Below are positions 10,901-23,098 of a stretch of 64,000 nucleotides of DNA, piece after piece (position 1 is the first letter of the stretch; the number at the start of each line of letters is the position of its first letter). Both the position numbers and the translations under genes were made by a program. This DNA comes from Microcyclospora pomicola (lineage: Eukaryota > Ascomycota > Dothideomycetes > Capnodiales): positions 248,001-312,000 of the forward strand of contig NHNY01000016.1 in the NCBI GenBank assembly GCA_002786065.1. Reading direction: 5' to 3'. The notes beneath the pieces are model-generated. The model saw only the letters and a list, made by a program, of their open reading frames with translations, did not search any database and had not been told where the DNA came from.

Positions 10901-13578
10901 ACTACAGTACTTTCTGCAGTGCTATTGGTGGCGGCCGGTAGACTTCAGAGGAATAGATCCAATACGTCAAAGGCGTCGACATTAGGAACTATGTACAACC
11001 GCTCGAGGCCGATGAGATGCTCTCAACTCGTTCACTTGGAGGACCACATACCTACGATAACCTACCCTGGCAATCAATGCAGGGAACAGAGTGATGACGG
11101 AAAATAAATGTCCTTCGCGTCGCATGTCGTCGGCTGTACCCCACCACTTTGCCTGGCTGGCCGGCAAGCTGCATGCAAGCTGCCCTGTCGATAGATACCT
11201 TACAGACTTTCCACCTCATGCGCGTGCCGCAACACTACGCTCGCTGAACCAGCCGCGTCCACTGCACGACCAACAGGAAAATCCCCTTCTCTTCTCGCGC
11301 GTCCGTAAACTACCGAAAGCTGCAGCATGCGATGCAGCGCCAGCTCGTGCTCGCACGGGTCGGCCAACCTGTCGCGGTCTCCTGCCGCGCGCGGATGTCC
11401 AACCTGCATGACCTTACATGCTGTACATGCAGCCTCCCATCACACTGCCTCCACCAACCGACAAACGAAATCAGATCCGATGATAGAATCGGCAGGATCG
11501 TCCTGTCGAAGCCCGCACCTCTAGGGAGTTCACGGAATGAGAAGCCATTCAGCGATCTCCCTTGGAACCGTGCGGGCAGGGCAAGGTACAGCAGTACCGT
11601 GTCTACCATAAACCCTCCCAAGCAACGTCTCTTGATGAAATGGGCAGAATCGGCACCCACCTGCTGTTTTGAGCCAGCCATCTTCGTTTGGGAGACGCAC
11701 CCCTTGCAAAAGCCGCATCCATCACCGATCATGTGAAAGATACATAGATACGTTGACAATGCCCATGCACCTGCGCATTTCCGTCGCTGGGGGAGCTAGC
11801 AGTTGGAAGAAGTAGGTGAAGGTAGGTAATATCTTACGCTTAACAGGCTCCCCTACAGGCTACAAGTCCTCCCAGCTCAGAAGCCACCATTCTCGATCCC
11901 TCTAGTCCGCCGAATGGAAGAAACAAACCCAGTCTCTTCGTCCCCTCTCTTCTCCTAGGTAGACTCGGCTTGCAGGTGACACAGATATCCAGACGGGAAG
12001 TACAACCCAGTAAATTCGAGACTTTCATGCATTGTAAGCACAGGTGCTGCCTCTCTTGACAGCACGCGTACCATGCAGATATCTCACACCATCATCCGAG
12101 CATTACGGCCACAAATATATCTTTTAGCATATCGCGTATATCGTATCATTATACCTGGCTAACAAACAGCCATGCCGTGCACCCTGAGCAACAGCAACAG
12201 CAACAGCAATGGACTCGCACTGCGGATAACGATAGCTTTCACCGTCCACGCTTCACGTCCATACAAAACCTCAATATTCGTCGACATGTGTCGGCAAGCA
12301 GTAGTATCTAGTGAGTCAAGTTGAGCCCACCGCCGACGACCGTCTACCAAGTAAAGTCGTCGCCTGTGAATAGGTACTGTAATGGAGCCATGTGTGCTCG
12401 TGGCTCAGGCATGATGTTGTTGTCCCATGTTAGGTAGTTACGTGGGACTCGAGGCAGATACCTTACCTTACACATATCGATGCGGACGGAGTAGACACGG
12501 TGTTGTTCAGCGACTCGTCAAGAGTGACCGGGAGGTAGTCAGCCTTACCTACCTACCTTACGCATCATGCGAACGTTAAGGAAGCTTACAGCCGAGAAGG
12601 GTTTCAATCCGTCCATCTACCCGCCCACCTGATGTAAAGATGGAGCACTTTCAGGGGCGATTACCACCTCGCCCCCGTCTGCACGGAAGCGTGCATGTTC
12701 CAAGTGTCTGAAGACAAGTCAAGTGGTCCTGGTGCTGACCGAACAGCATCCGCGAGCAAGACACACCTCCAACAGCCCAACACAGCCCTTATCGAGTCAG
12801 CAGGCCCCCTCGAACGTGTCAGACAACGCCACTTCCAGAGTAAGCCCGATTGCCGCGCCTCGGCAGATGACTGAGTCCTGTGCATGAAGGGTTCGGTGCG
12901 TCGGAGCAGGTGGATCAGCGGCATGCCGAGCGTCTAGGCTGCATGCCGAGGAGCCCGGGGTGCAGCTGTGATGCACCGAGCGACGGCATCCTGGCTGTAG
13001 ATGAGTTGGTTCGCTTACACGATCCCACGGAAGAGCCTCTCGCTCGTTGATGTGTTGATGCTGTGCTCAGATTAAACCTCCGCGTGGACGACGCGTAGCT
13101 TGAGGTGTGCAGCGAGCTGGCGTTTGTGACTTCGATATTCGTGTTGACGGACAGGATATTCGGAGAAGAAAGCTGAAGTCTTGGACGTAACGTGCAGGGA
13201 CGTCTGATCGTTCGGGTATCAGGATCAAGTTCCCTACTCGAGGGAGAGACCCCGTCGACCGGCAGGCCCCAGACACTTTGGCGTTGGTGAAGCTTCTCGA
13301 TCTGACGCGGCCAACCCGGTCAGCTGACCTCTTCCATAACCTCCAATAGCCTTCCTCAACTCCATGAAATGTTCTTGAGCATGCAGAAGACTGGTGGACG
13401 TCGCTGTGCTTGCCGAGAATATGCTATTCCAGTACTAAGCTTTAAAGGCCCAGGGAAATCGTATGTCGTCCATTCATTCCTGTATCGATATTGATAGCCA
13501 GGGGCAACAATCCCATGTCGCATGCAACCGTCGAGGAGGCGAGTGTTGAGATGCTTCACATCACCAACTCATCGCCGT
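7943..13578. other. 5.6-kb region with no supported gene
   Basis: The longest gene-poor stretch in the unmutated part. Short frames (60-190 codons) occur on both strands, but none has a recognisable motif or plausible exon chain. Base composition is normal, with no RIP look. It contains a run of CAA/CAG triplets near 12185-12210 and several TACCTA/TAGGTA motifs near 11820 and 12470-12570. The right part next to the Ras start presumably contains its promoter and 5' UTR. Non-coding RNA or a fast-evolving multi-exon gene cannot be excluded. Confidence 0.5.
12185..12210. repeat. CAACAG hexanucleotide microsatellite
   Basis: Short tandem run of agcaac/agcaat units, about four copies, in non-coding DNA. 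Confidence 0.7.
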
Positions 13579-14691
13579 TCAACCATCATCACTGTCGACC
13601 TCTTCACTCCCCTCCTCCTGCTCCACATCTTCCACGAAGGCCTCGACCTTGATGATGGGCTTCTCACTGACCCCATGCGCGACCGCCCACTCCTTGACCT
13701 TCCTTTTGTTGACCACGACGCTACCCGCGCCCGTCTTCTTCGGCTCGAAGCAGCCCATCTCCGTCAACGCCACCACCACATCCTCCTTCATGACGTACAG
13801 CGCCTCGCTGATCCCCTCGACCGCCACGGTGCGCTTGTTCGGACACGCCAGCAGATACCGGCACACCTCTCCGCACCAAAACGCCACATACCCCTTCCGC
13901 CCCAGCGTGCTCAACGGCCTCTCCGGCCCGCCGAACCTGCCCTCCCTGCGTCCCAGCTCGTACGACGTAGCGATGAGCACCTGCCCGTACCCCTGGTGCT
14001 GCCACGGCGGGAACACCAGGATACACGCGAGGTTGTTGTTGTCCCAGCTCATCTTCTCCTTGCTGAAGAAGCCGATGACCTGGCCGTACGGGTGGGCGGG
14101 CGTCGGGCGCTGCACGACGGTGTAGTACAGAAACGTGCCGACGTCGAAGAAGACGGACTTTGTGTCGAGGAACAGCTTGGCCAGCAGCGACAGGTTCTGC
14201 GCGTACAGCGTGTGCGCCGCGCCGTCCAGCTCGTGGATCACGTACGTGTCGGCTTCGTAGATGACGTCCCCGGGCGGAGGGGCGGTGCGGAGCGGGCAGG
14301 CTTTCTGCGGTGGAGCGTAAGCACGGTCAGATTCCATCCAGTACTGGCAGCTTCATATACGAGGGGTTCGTAGCAATTCTCCACCCATAACATCCGTGAA
14401 TCCCCAAGCTCGCAGCGCAGAACAAAGAAAACAGGCCACACGCACCGTATGCGCGCAAAACCGCATGATCTCGCCCGTGTAGCGGAAGCACCAGGCGCAG
14501 ACGTACAGCCAGTCGACCTTCTTGCCGCCGACCATGTCGGGCGGGTAGAAGGACGGGTACCAGGGCTTGATGTGCAGCTGGCCCAGCACGACGTTGGCGA
14601 CATTGGGCTGCGCCGGACTGCGGGTGGGGGTGCGGTGTTGGTGCGGCGAGGTCAGCACGCCGAGCGGCGAGGCTGTGGCCGGCGTGCTCAT
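13579..14691 (-). CDS. MYST-family histone acetyltransferase, SAS2-like
   Basis: Lysine acetyltransferase of the MYST family; size and lack of a chromodomain point to the Sas2/KAT8 branch, which acetylates H4 K16 in yeast. Exon 1 is 14446-14691 and exon 2 is 13579-14304, with a 141-bp phase-0 intron; 323 residues. The C2HC zinc finger spans the intron: CAWC...H in exon 1 and the last Cys (KACPLR) in exon 2. The catalytic core shows FLYYTV, GFFSKEKMSWDNNNLACILVFPPWQHQGYG with the active-site Cys and the acetyl-CoA loop QHQGYG, then SYELGRREG and PERPLSTLGRKGY with the conserved Glu. The C-terminal 30 residues are acidic. It is the only chromatin-modifying gene here and lies 2-4 kb from the H3/H4 pair, probably by chance. 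Confidence 0.9.
14305..14445 (-). other. SAS2-like gene intron inside the zinc finger
   Basis: A 141-bp intron with GTGCGT donor and CAG acceptor, phase 0. The join HT-KACPLR puts three residues between the finger His and last Cys, as in MYST C2HC fingers. Confidence 0.85.
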
Positions 14692-15248
14692 GTCGGCATG
14701 GTGGTGGAGGTGTTGGGTTGGGGTGAGAGTGGGTACCTTATGGGAAATTGAAACGCGTTTTCGTGGAGCGCGTGTGGTGGTGGAATCTGACGTTGCGGGT
14801 CGGAGGTGTTAGGGTTGGTATGAGCTGTTAGGGTTGAGCTGCGGGTCAAAAAAAGGCGCGAGTGAGGACGACGACCTTTATGGATGGTATATGGTGGTGG
14901 TATCTATTATGGTGTAGTCGTGATACTTTTCCCGACTTTATGCGTAAGTTTCATGCATTGAGAGGTGCGTGTTGTGGTTCTACAGGCCAACCATCAGAAG
15001 AGGCGATATATGTTCAGTGACTTGTAGCAATAAATGATCGAAACATGTAGTGAATAGTGTCAGTTCCAACCACAACCCACAAATCGGCGCCATGAAACAT
15101 TCATACCTGTGGCATACAAGCAAGAAGATGATACAACAGTCACTCAAGTATACACGAATACATATAAATCACCTCGCCCGCAGATGCAAGTAACAATGTC
15201 AAGCACGGTCTTGGGACGTACGTGAATCTACCTACACTGCCATCCTAA
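14692..15248. other. Intergenic, SAS2 promoter and HAD 3' region
   Basis: 557 bp between two minus-strand genes. I see no gene. It should hold the acetyltransferase promoter and the dehalogenase 3' UTR. It is AT-richer than the flanking coding sequence. Confidence 0.5.
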
Positions 15249-16103
15249 CTACCCAGCCAACCGTCTCGCCACCTCCTCAAACCCTCCCTGGCCCTCCTCG
15301 ACCCAAACATCCACGAACCCATTGCGTCCCTCCTCCTCCAGTTCCGGATACCTCTCCTCCCTCGCCCGCCACACATACACCGTCCTTAAGCCATACGACT
15401 TCGCGGCCTTGAGATCGTCCAGATGGCACGCGACCATCGCACACTCCTCCGCGCGAAGGCTCTGCCTCGCCGCCGCGCCGAGGTACACCTTCGGGCTCGG
15501 CTTGTAGGACTGGAACATCTCGGCGGAGTAGACGTCGGAGAAGGGCATGGCGGCGGCGCGGACCATGTCATGCAGCAGGGCCAGATTGCCGTTGGAGAGC
15601 GTGCATGTCGCGAGGCGCTGGGCGTTGAGCGCGTGCAGGCCGGCGACGGTATCGGGCCAGGGCGCCAGGCGGTGCCAGACGAAGGAGAGGTGGGTGAGCT
15701 GGGCCTCGGTGTAGAGGGAGCTCAGCTCGTGCGCGGCGAGGAGGTCGCGCAGGGCGTCGAGATGGTGCGCGTCGACGGTCTTATAGGGGACGCTGGGGTC
15801 GTCGGCGGCGAGCTGGCGGGTGAAAACGAGGTAGGTGTTGCGCCAGGCTTGGGCGATGTCGCCCCATTGCTCGCGGGTCTGGTGGGTCTGTCAGTCATCG
15901 CTGTGTGAAAGAGAGAGGTAGGGGATGTGGCCAACCATTTGCGAGGCTTTGCTACGAGCCGTCTCGTCGATGGACGAGGAGTCGGACTTTGCTGCATCCC
16001 GAGCACTTTGATATAGTTCGTCCGTGACACTTTTCCTCCAGTCTACACATGTGCCGAACACATCGAAGAAGAGCGCCTTGACCGGCGGGTTGAAGTGAGC
16101 CAT
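15249..16103 (-). CDS. Haloacid dehalogenase, type II (HAD superfamily)
   Basis: HAD-superfamily hydrolase of the (S)-2-haloacid dehalogenase type; the true fungal substrate is unknown. Exon 1 is 15936-16103 and exon 2 is 15249-15887 with a 48-bp intron; 268 residues. Motif I ALFFDVFGTCVDW carries the nucleophile Asp; motif II is TCTLSNGN; motif III contains Lys in YKPSPKVY; motif IV reads ACHLDDLKAAKSYGL, as in fungal relatives. The cap domain lies between (about residues 20-110, WGDIAQAWRNTYLVF). Start chosen at MAHFNPPVKALFFD; an in-frame ATG 16 codons earlier (16151) is possible. The donor is GTTGGC, weaker than its neighbours, but frame and family continuity support it. Confidence 0.88.
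15888..15935 (-). other. HAD gene intron
   Basis: A 48-bp phase-0 intron with an unusual GTTGGC donor and GACAG acceptor. Retention reads into a stop after 14 residues. Confidence 0.7.
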
Positions 16104-17015
16104 TTTTGACCCAGATTTGTAGCGAGGATAGGAAACAACGAAAGATGACAACCAACAATATATACTACCGACACATCCAAACGTGCGTGGTCGATGTATT
16201 GTAAATCCGCATTTGCTCGGATATGTTCCACTCAGCTTATGGCATGGTCGGAAGTCAAAGGCGATGATGTCTGTTTGAGGAACCAGCCAGCGACCTCGGC
16301 GCTCATGGGAGCTATCAGCATACTACCTCATTGACGAGACGGATTTGTTTTCCATTGGGAGTCGCTTTACTTGACGACGATGGTTCAGATTGCGAGTAAG
16401 AGATGGCAAGAGTCTCCACCATCTGCACATCTGCTATGAGTGCTTTGGTGGATGCAGGAAGATTGGAGGATCTGTCAGCTGATGGCTAGAAGGTGGCGAA
16501 GGCTAGGCGGTAGTAGCCATCAGCAACAAGCAGGCTCTTGGGATGATTCAAGCAGGTCTGAACATTGCCATGCATGAACTTAAGGTATCATCGTATACAG
16601 TATGAGAGCGATCGGAAAGACGTTATGCTCTACACGGAATGCTCCGCTCGACGTCAGATCATAACAATCCATCGCGGTGGTCATGGCGCGGGCGGGGCAG
16701 CAAGATGAGACGCGTGCAGCGAGAGGGAGAAACAGCAGATCAAAACAAGACGAAACGATGAGAAAGACATTGGTTTTGATGTGTTCATTGTTGGATGCAG
16801 CTCGACTAATCTCCATAAGACTCCGTAGCTGCTGGTATGATACACAGCAACACCCCAAACAGAAACCATGGCTGAGAGCAGCCGTGTGATGAACCCAATC
16901 CCGTCGCGCCATCCATCGCTCAACTCAAACCGAGTGGCTACACCATGATGGATATTTGTGAAAAAGTCGTTATGAAAGCATACAAGAGAGGTAAAGGTGG
17001 GTCGTGAGCAGCCGT
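16104..17015. other. Intergenic between HAD gene and histone H4
   Basis: About 0.9 kb without a supported gene. Open frames such as 16580-16912 (-) have no recognisable motif. Holds the HAD promoter and the H4 3' UTR. Confidence 0.5.
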
Positions 17016-17455
<440 letters not shown>

Positions 17456-17895
17456 GATGAAGGTTGGTGAAAAAGGTTGAAAGTGAAGAGTGTTGGAGTG
17501 GTAGAGATGGCTGATGGAGACGCGTTTGTTTGATGTGTGAGTGGATGGGAAGAACAGATAAACGTGGGGCGGCGAGGGCGAACTTAAGTCAGACGATGGC
17601 GGCACGCGGCACCTGCTAATCACCAAAGTCGAGTCGGCTCGAAGCAGGTTAGCGCGGTCGGTCGTATCAACAATCGTGAATCACGTCGCGCACTTTTCGT
17701 CTGTGCGTCGCTGCCTTAACACGCGCTGCTTTCTGACACTTTCAATTTTGTTGATTAGAATCGCCGCCGCAGCTGACGCCCGTCTTTCATAAACCCCCCG
17801 CCCCGCCCGACTTTCTCTGCATCATCCATCTCCACACATCAACCCTCCATCCATCCACCACCACCTCACCCACTCTCCACCCCACATCCTCTGCA
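17456..17895. promoter_or_regulatory. Shared divergent promoter of histone H4 and H3
   Basis: 440 bp between the two histone start codons, so both promoters must lie here. A C-rich run (aaccccccgccccgcccg, about 17792-17809) precedes the H3 leader, which is CA/CT-rich. I see no certain TATA box. Coordinated S-phase expression is known for this gene arrangement and is inferred here. Confidence 0.75.
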
Positions 17896-18576
<681 letters not shown>

Positions 18577-19304
18577 GCGCTTGTCATGACAACTTAACGA
18601 CTTCGGCATGAGTTTGACCACATCTCGACCTCTCTGGATCATGGCTGCCTGTCTCTGATGGCGGCTGGGCTGGATGATGGGCGGTGGTTGGCTTTGGATC
18701 TTTCTTACTACTCAATCATGGAGTTCACTGTGGTTTCTTTTGGGTGGGGTGATATCACGGGCAGGGTGCACCAAGGATGGGTAGCACCGTGCTAGCATTG
18801 TATCATAATGACAATGGTGCAAACAATCAATTCTTCAGATCATCCATCTTGCTCTTCGTCTTGTTTTCCTGTTGTACTATGTGATATTGCGTGACTTTCC
18901 ACAGCTGCCGGGCGCAATCTTGCTGGTGTCGCCTTCCACATAAGCATCATGGTGTTTCCCTTTCGCGCTTTGTATACTAAGGACAATATCTTAAGGTATG
19001 ACAACTCACCTACCATCTATACCTCATAACTCATCTCATATCCTTCCATGAACTGCTTCTCTGCACTCCACGAAGCTGGACTTCGGTATGCTCCCAACCG
19101 AAGCAACTGACTGCTAGTGCCGAGCAGATTTACGCGACTCCGGACCCCGAAAGTGGATCGCGTGGGAACAACCTCCCGACTTGATCCAGCATCTGCTAGA
19201 TCCACGAAAATGTAATCGAAACCCACGTCTCTTGTGTTCCACATTCTCATTGCAATCTCTAATTTCTGTCATCATACAATAATGATCCCCCTCCACCTAA
19301 CAAC
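18577..19304. other. Intergenic between H3 and Mpv17-like gene
   Basis: About 0.73 kb with no supported gene; contains the H3 3' UTR and the promoter of the next gene. Confidence 0.5.
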
Positions 19305-20168
19305 ATGACCCTCCCCTTCTTCGCTGGACGGTCCACCCTCGCCCGGCTCCACCGCGCCGTCCAGCGAAACATCCTCCGCCAACACCGCCAGCAGCACAGC
19401 AGCCCTCCCAGACGCGCTCCCAATGCCTCCTCCTCCTCCACCGCCGCTCCTCCTCCGCCGAAATCTGGCCCTGTCCCCGGCGCGTCCTGGGCATGGATCG
19501 AGCCGGTCTACACGCCCTTCCGCGCGTACGGCGCCATGCAGAAGCGGCGCCCGATGCTGACGCAGTTCGAGAGCAGCGTGGTGGTGTACTTCTTCGGCGA
19601 CCTGAGCGCGCAGATGATGTCGACGGCGGCGTTCGCGGACGGGCCGTACGAGCCCATCCGGTCGCTGCGCGCGATGGTCATCGGCGGCGCGGCGAGCCTG
19701 CCCAGCTACCACTGGTTTTTGTTTCTGGGACGGCACTTCAACTACGGCAGCGGACAGGTGGGGCATTGGGCGAGCCTGACGGTCAAGATCCTCATCAACC
19801 AGCTGTGCTTCACGCCGCTCATCAGCACGTACTTCTTCGGCATGCAGAGCCTGCTGTCGGGCGCGTCGTGGGCGGCGACGAAGCGGCGCGTGCTGGACAC
19901 GGTGCCGGTCAGCTGGCGCAACAGCTGGAAGATCTGGCCGGCGGTCATGGCGTTCAATTTCACGTACATCCCGCCGCAGAGCCGGAGTGTGTTTGCGGGC
20001 GTCGTGGCCGTGTTCTGGCAGACGTATCTGAGTTGGTTGAATAAGCGCGCCGAGGAGATGGAGGGGGGCAAGAGTCGGTTGGAGAGGCGGGTGGATCAGA
20101 GGGTTGAGGAGGGCGTGCAGAGCGTGAAGAGGAAAGCGAAGAAGGCGTTGGAGGACGTCAAGATCTGA
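19305..20168 (+). CDS. Mpv17/PMP22 family membrane protein
   Basis: Four-helix inner mitochondrial or peroxisomal membrane protein of the Mpv17/PMP22 (yeast Sym1) family. Single exon, 287 residues. The first ~55 residues are Arg/Ser-rich without acidic residues (MTLPFFAGRSTLARLHRAVQ...), which suits a mitochondrial presequence. The family core begins at WAWIEPVYTPFRAYGAMQKRRPMLTQ and shows GDLSAQ, GPYEPIRSLRAMVIGGAASLPSYHWF and the hallmark SWKIWPAVMAFNFTYIPPQSRSVFAG. The C-terminal ~45 residues are charged and probably helical (RLERRVDQRVEEGVQSVKRK), longer than in Sym1. The family affects mitochondrial homeostasis; its channel role is debated. Confidence 0.9.
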   Translation: MTLPFFAGRSTLARLHRAVQRNILRQHRQQHSSPPRRAPNASSSSTAAPPPPKSGPVPGASWAWIEPVYTPFRAYGAMQKRRPMLTQFESSVVVYFFGDLSAQMMSTAAFADGPYEPIRSLRAMVIGGAASLPSYHWFLFLGRHFNYGSGQVGHWASLTVKILINQLCFTPLISTYFFGMQSLLSGASWAATKRRVLDTVPVSWRNSWKIWPAVMAFNFTYIPPQSRSVFAGVVAVFWQTYLSWLNKRAEEMEGGKSRLERRVDQRVEEGVQSVKRKAKKALEDVKI

Positions 20169-22042
20169 CGCGGATGGTCGTACTGTATGGATCTGGATTC
20201 TGCCATTGGGAGATGTCCGCTGGGACGATTTCCGGCAGCAGTTCTTCAAGATCGCCTCATATTGAACCTTCTCAATTCGGACCGTGAGGGAACTGGACGA
20301 CAGGCTCACACAACCTTGATACTTCTACAACACGCCCAGCTGTGTACTCGCACGGCAAAATCGGCGCGACACCAGGCTCTCATCTCGCTGCGTCTGCGGA
20401 CCGAGGATCAACGACTCATCGAATCCAAAGTATGGTGCGAAAGACGTCAAGAACGCACATTCTCATCCATCCAAAATGCCGTGCATGGTCTTTTGAAGAC
20501 ATCTCCACGCCGCCAAATCACTCCGTCCCACACAAACCAACATTTTCGTTCTCCACACGACTGCTCAAACCACTTGACCGCCCAACCACACCCGCCAGGC
20601 ATATCCTCCCGCGCACTGGGACATTTCATTGCAGCTAAACCTCATTCCGACACAAATACAATAGACATGGCATTTCTTCCACCGTGAGGGACCTTCATTG
20701 AGAGAGAACCTACCTACCTAAGGGAGGTATAGATCAGGTACTGATACAGAAGATACCGATATAGAGTGATAGAACGGTAGAACTTTTTAGTAATTGAGAA
20801 TTGGTTCTTCAAGGGTATGCGAGCAACATATAATCTCTATAGGTAGGTATCCTTGTGCTAGTATATAAGATATCTATGTACCGACTCATCATTCCCTTGC
20901 AGTCACTAGAGTCCTTGAATACGTGATATATGTGCCCGGCAACATCAATGATAAAGATCGTGAGCGAGCTCATCGGTTCAGTCTATACGCCTAGGTAAAT
21001 AATTCGCAGCGTTTGTTCTTCCTCCCAGCACTTCTCCATAAATTCACCGTACCTGATCGTGTAGGGGTTTTGTCGACGGACGTCGATAACGTATATGTAG
21101 GTAGAAGCTCTATTGTACACCATACAAAATGGAATTGGAGGGTTTGAGGTTGGGTGTTTACAAGCGAAACCGACTGACGGCTGTGCTTCAGAGTGAGGTG
21201 ACTTAACCCTAACGAGAGGGAGGCGTTCGCTGGAGGCAGTTCACGGGGTAGGTAGGTAAGGCAAGGTAGGTACTTCGTTCTTTCACGAGAGGGTATGTAC
21301 AGTACCTATCACGGTATGTAGAGGCTTATACCGATGCAGTACGGTGGGAGGTGAGAGTAGGTAAATAAAAGGACACTTCGTGCTGGAGATAAGGTAAGGT
21401 AGGCATCTACGGCTTGAGAAAGCCTGTTGTAGTTGACCACCTACATGAGCTGCCATGCTAGGGACTCGATTGTGGTCAGAAATAAAAGAGGTGGCACTAT
21501 TGGCTGACATAGGTTTGGAGTGCTGCAAGGCAATGAGATGTATGATTTGATCGGTATGCAACGGTCGTGTACCTTATGGACAGTAAGGTCAGGTATGTTG
21601 CGCGGGAGTATCGAGATTTACTAGGTTCGTGAAGACTAGGTAGGTATCTGGGCGACGAGGGCGAGAATGATGTTCGCGGGCACTGCGAGATGTGCTGCTG
21701 TAACCTCAAGGCTGAATGGGAGCAGGGGATTGTACTATTTGCGTGGTGTTCACTGATCTGCAATATTCGGATGACTCTGAATAGGAAAGACGAGGAGTTG
21801 TGGCTATATCCACGCAAGGACTGATCACACGAAGAGATGTCAAGATAAGAGGTTCATGTGCTTTCATTTGTTTCTTGTACAAAAGCAGTCACAGTCTACT
21901 TAAACCTCTATGACCATCGCGCCGAAACGCCTTGGACGGTCTGTCCAACCTCCAACGACAGAAGAAGACCGCTAAAGTTCACAAGATTGGAGAAATGATG
22001 AGGTCAAGTTTTGATCGACTTCATCAAGCATTCCATCCCCCA
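20169..22042. other. 1.9-kb intergenic rich in TAGGTA/TACCTA motifs
   Basis: No supported gene. From about 20700 to 21660 the sequence contains many short TAGGTAGGTA or TACCTACCTA clusters (near 20710, 20842, 21101, 21250, 21266, 21356 and 21640). Open frames here (20187-20687, 21497-21817) have no domain. It includes the 3' UTRs of the convergent Mpv17-like and ISU1 genes. Confidence 0.5.
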
Positions 22043-22734
22043 TTATGCCGACATTGAAGCGGGCGCATCAGCGGGCAGCTTCTCAATCTCGATCTTGGGC
22101 ATCGATGATCCCGTACCGCCCAGGTCGGTCTGCTTGGCCTTGGGGTTCTTCTTGTAGTAGTTGCTGATGGCGGACTTGATACCGTCTTCTGCCAGCATCG
22201 AGCAGTGCACTGTTACATCCATCAGTCAGCATCGATTCTTCCTTTCGCGGTCACATCCGCATCGCAAATTCAAGCATGCACGCAACAGAAATACTCACAC
22301 TTTACCGGCGGCAAGCACAGCTCCTTTGCAATCTCTGTGTTCCGGATCCGTCCCGCCTGCTCCAAGGTCATGCCCTTGACCAACTCGGTCAGATAACTCG
22401 AGCTCGCGATCGCGCTGCCGCAGCCGAACGTCTTGAACTTGACATCCGTGATGGTGTCGTTGGTCGGGTCCACCTTGATCTGGATTTTCATCACGTCGCC
22501 GCATGCGGGGGCGCCCACGAGTCCGGTCCCGACATCCTGCTCGTTCTTGCCCATGCTGCCGACATTTCGTGGGTTGTTGTAGTGGTCGAGCACCTTCTCG
22601 TGGTAGCTGCGGCGAGCTACTTGTGCAACAGGCGCGACGGTTCGTGTGAAGCTGGGTCGTGTGGAAGAGCGGGCGGCGGTCTGAATGGCACGGCTTGCCT
22701 GCGCCGGAGCGGTGGCGATAACGCGCTTGAACAT
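22043..22734 (-). CDS. ISU1: Iron-sulfur cluster scaffold protein ISU1 (IscU)
   Basis: Mitochondrial scaffold on which the cysteine desulfurase complex builds 2Fe-2S clusters. Exon 1 is 22299-22734 and exon 2 is 22043-22209; intron 22210-22298 (89 bp, phase 1); 200 residues. An Arg/Ala-rich presequence (MFKRVIATAPAQASRAIQTA...) precedes the core YHEKVLDHYNNPRNVGSM. The three ligand cysteines are seen in GAPACGDVMK, FGCGSAIASSS and LHCSMLAED. The Hsp70-binding loop LPPVK is intact and the intron falls directly after it, so exon 2 restores LHCSMLAED. The C-terminal tail (GGTGSSMPKIEIEKLPADAPASMSA) is longer than in bacterial IscU. Assignment is firm. Confidence 0.95.
22210..22298 (-). other. 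ISU1 intron
   Basis: An 89-bp phase-1 intron (GTGAGT to AACAG) located between the LPPVK loop and the third ligand cysteine. Confidence 0.9.
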
Positions 22735-23098
22735 GTTTGCGTCGGTATGGTGTGTATGCGGAGCTCGATTTCGACTGGTATGGCGATGATCTGAGGTGTG
22801 TGAATGGTGTGTCAAGATGATTCAGAGATGTGGCGTGCACTGAGGTTGTGATATTGTTGAATGCAGTATCGAACTGAAGGTCCGAATAATGACGAGGTTC
22901 TAGGTCACGATTGGGGAAATGTGCATGTGTTGCTCCACTATAATCAGATCGGATCGGACTCGGCCTCGGCCGAACACATAGGGGGAACTCGGACGTACGG
23001 AGTCACGTGAAATTGTGCTTAGCACGTGCACCAGAACTCGAGTGCACGTCGGCAAGGTCATCGATATGCACAAGTATCTGCAGTTATAAAGGCCATAC
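22735..23098. promoter_or_regulatory. ISU1 upstream region with two CACGTG palindromes
   Basis: Lies between ISU1 and the 3' end of the UBR7-like gene. It contains TCACGTGA (23003-23010) and GCACGTGC (23022-23029), 11 bp apart, about 270-295 bp before the ISU1 ATG, and a CCAAT box on the minus strand near 22910-22914. These are plausible bHLH/Cbf1 and CCAAT-complex sites; their use is not shown. Confidence 0.45.

Noticed and set aside
13522-14373. 283-codon open frame on the plus strand
   Set aside because: It is the complement of the SAS2-like gene; composition is a by-product of GC-rich coding on the minus strand.
19272-20309. 345-codon minus-strand frame over the Mpv17-like gene
   Set aside because: Antisense shadow rich in Arg/Pro; the plus frame has clear family motifs.
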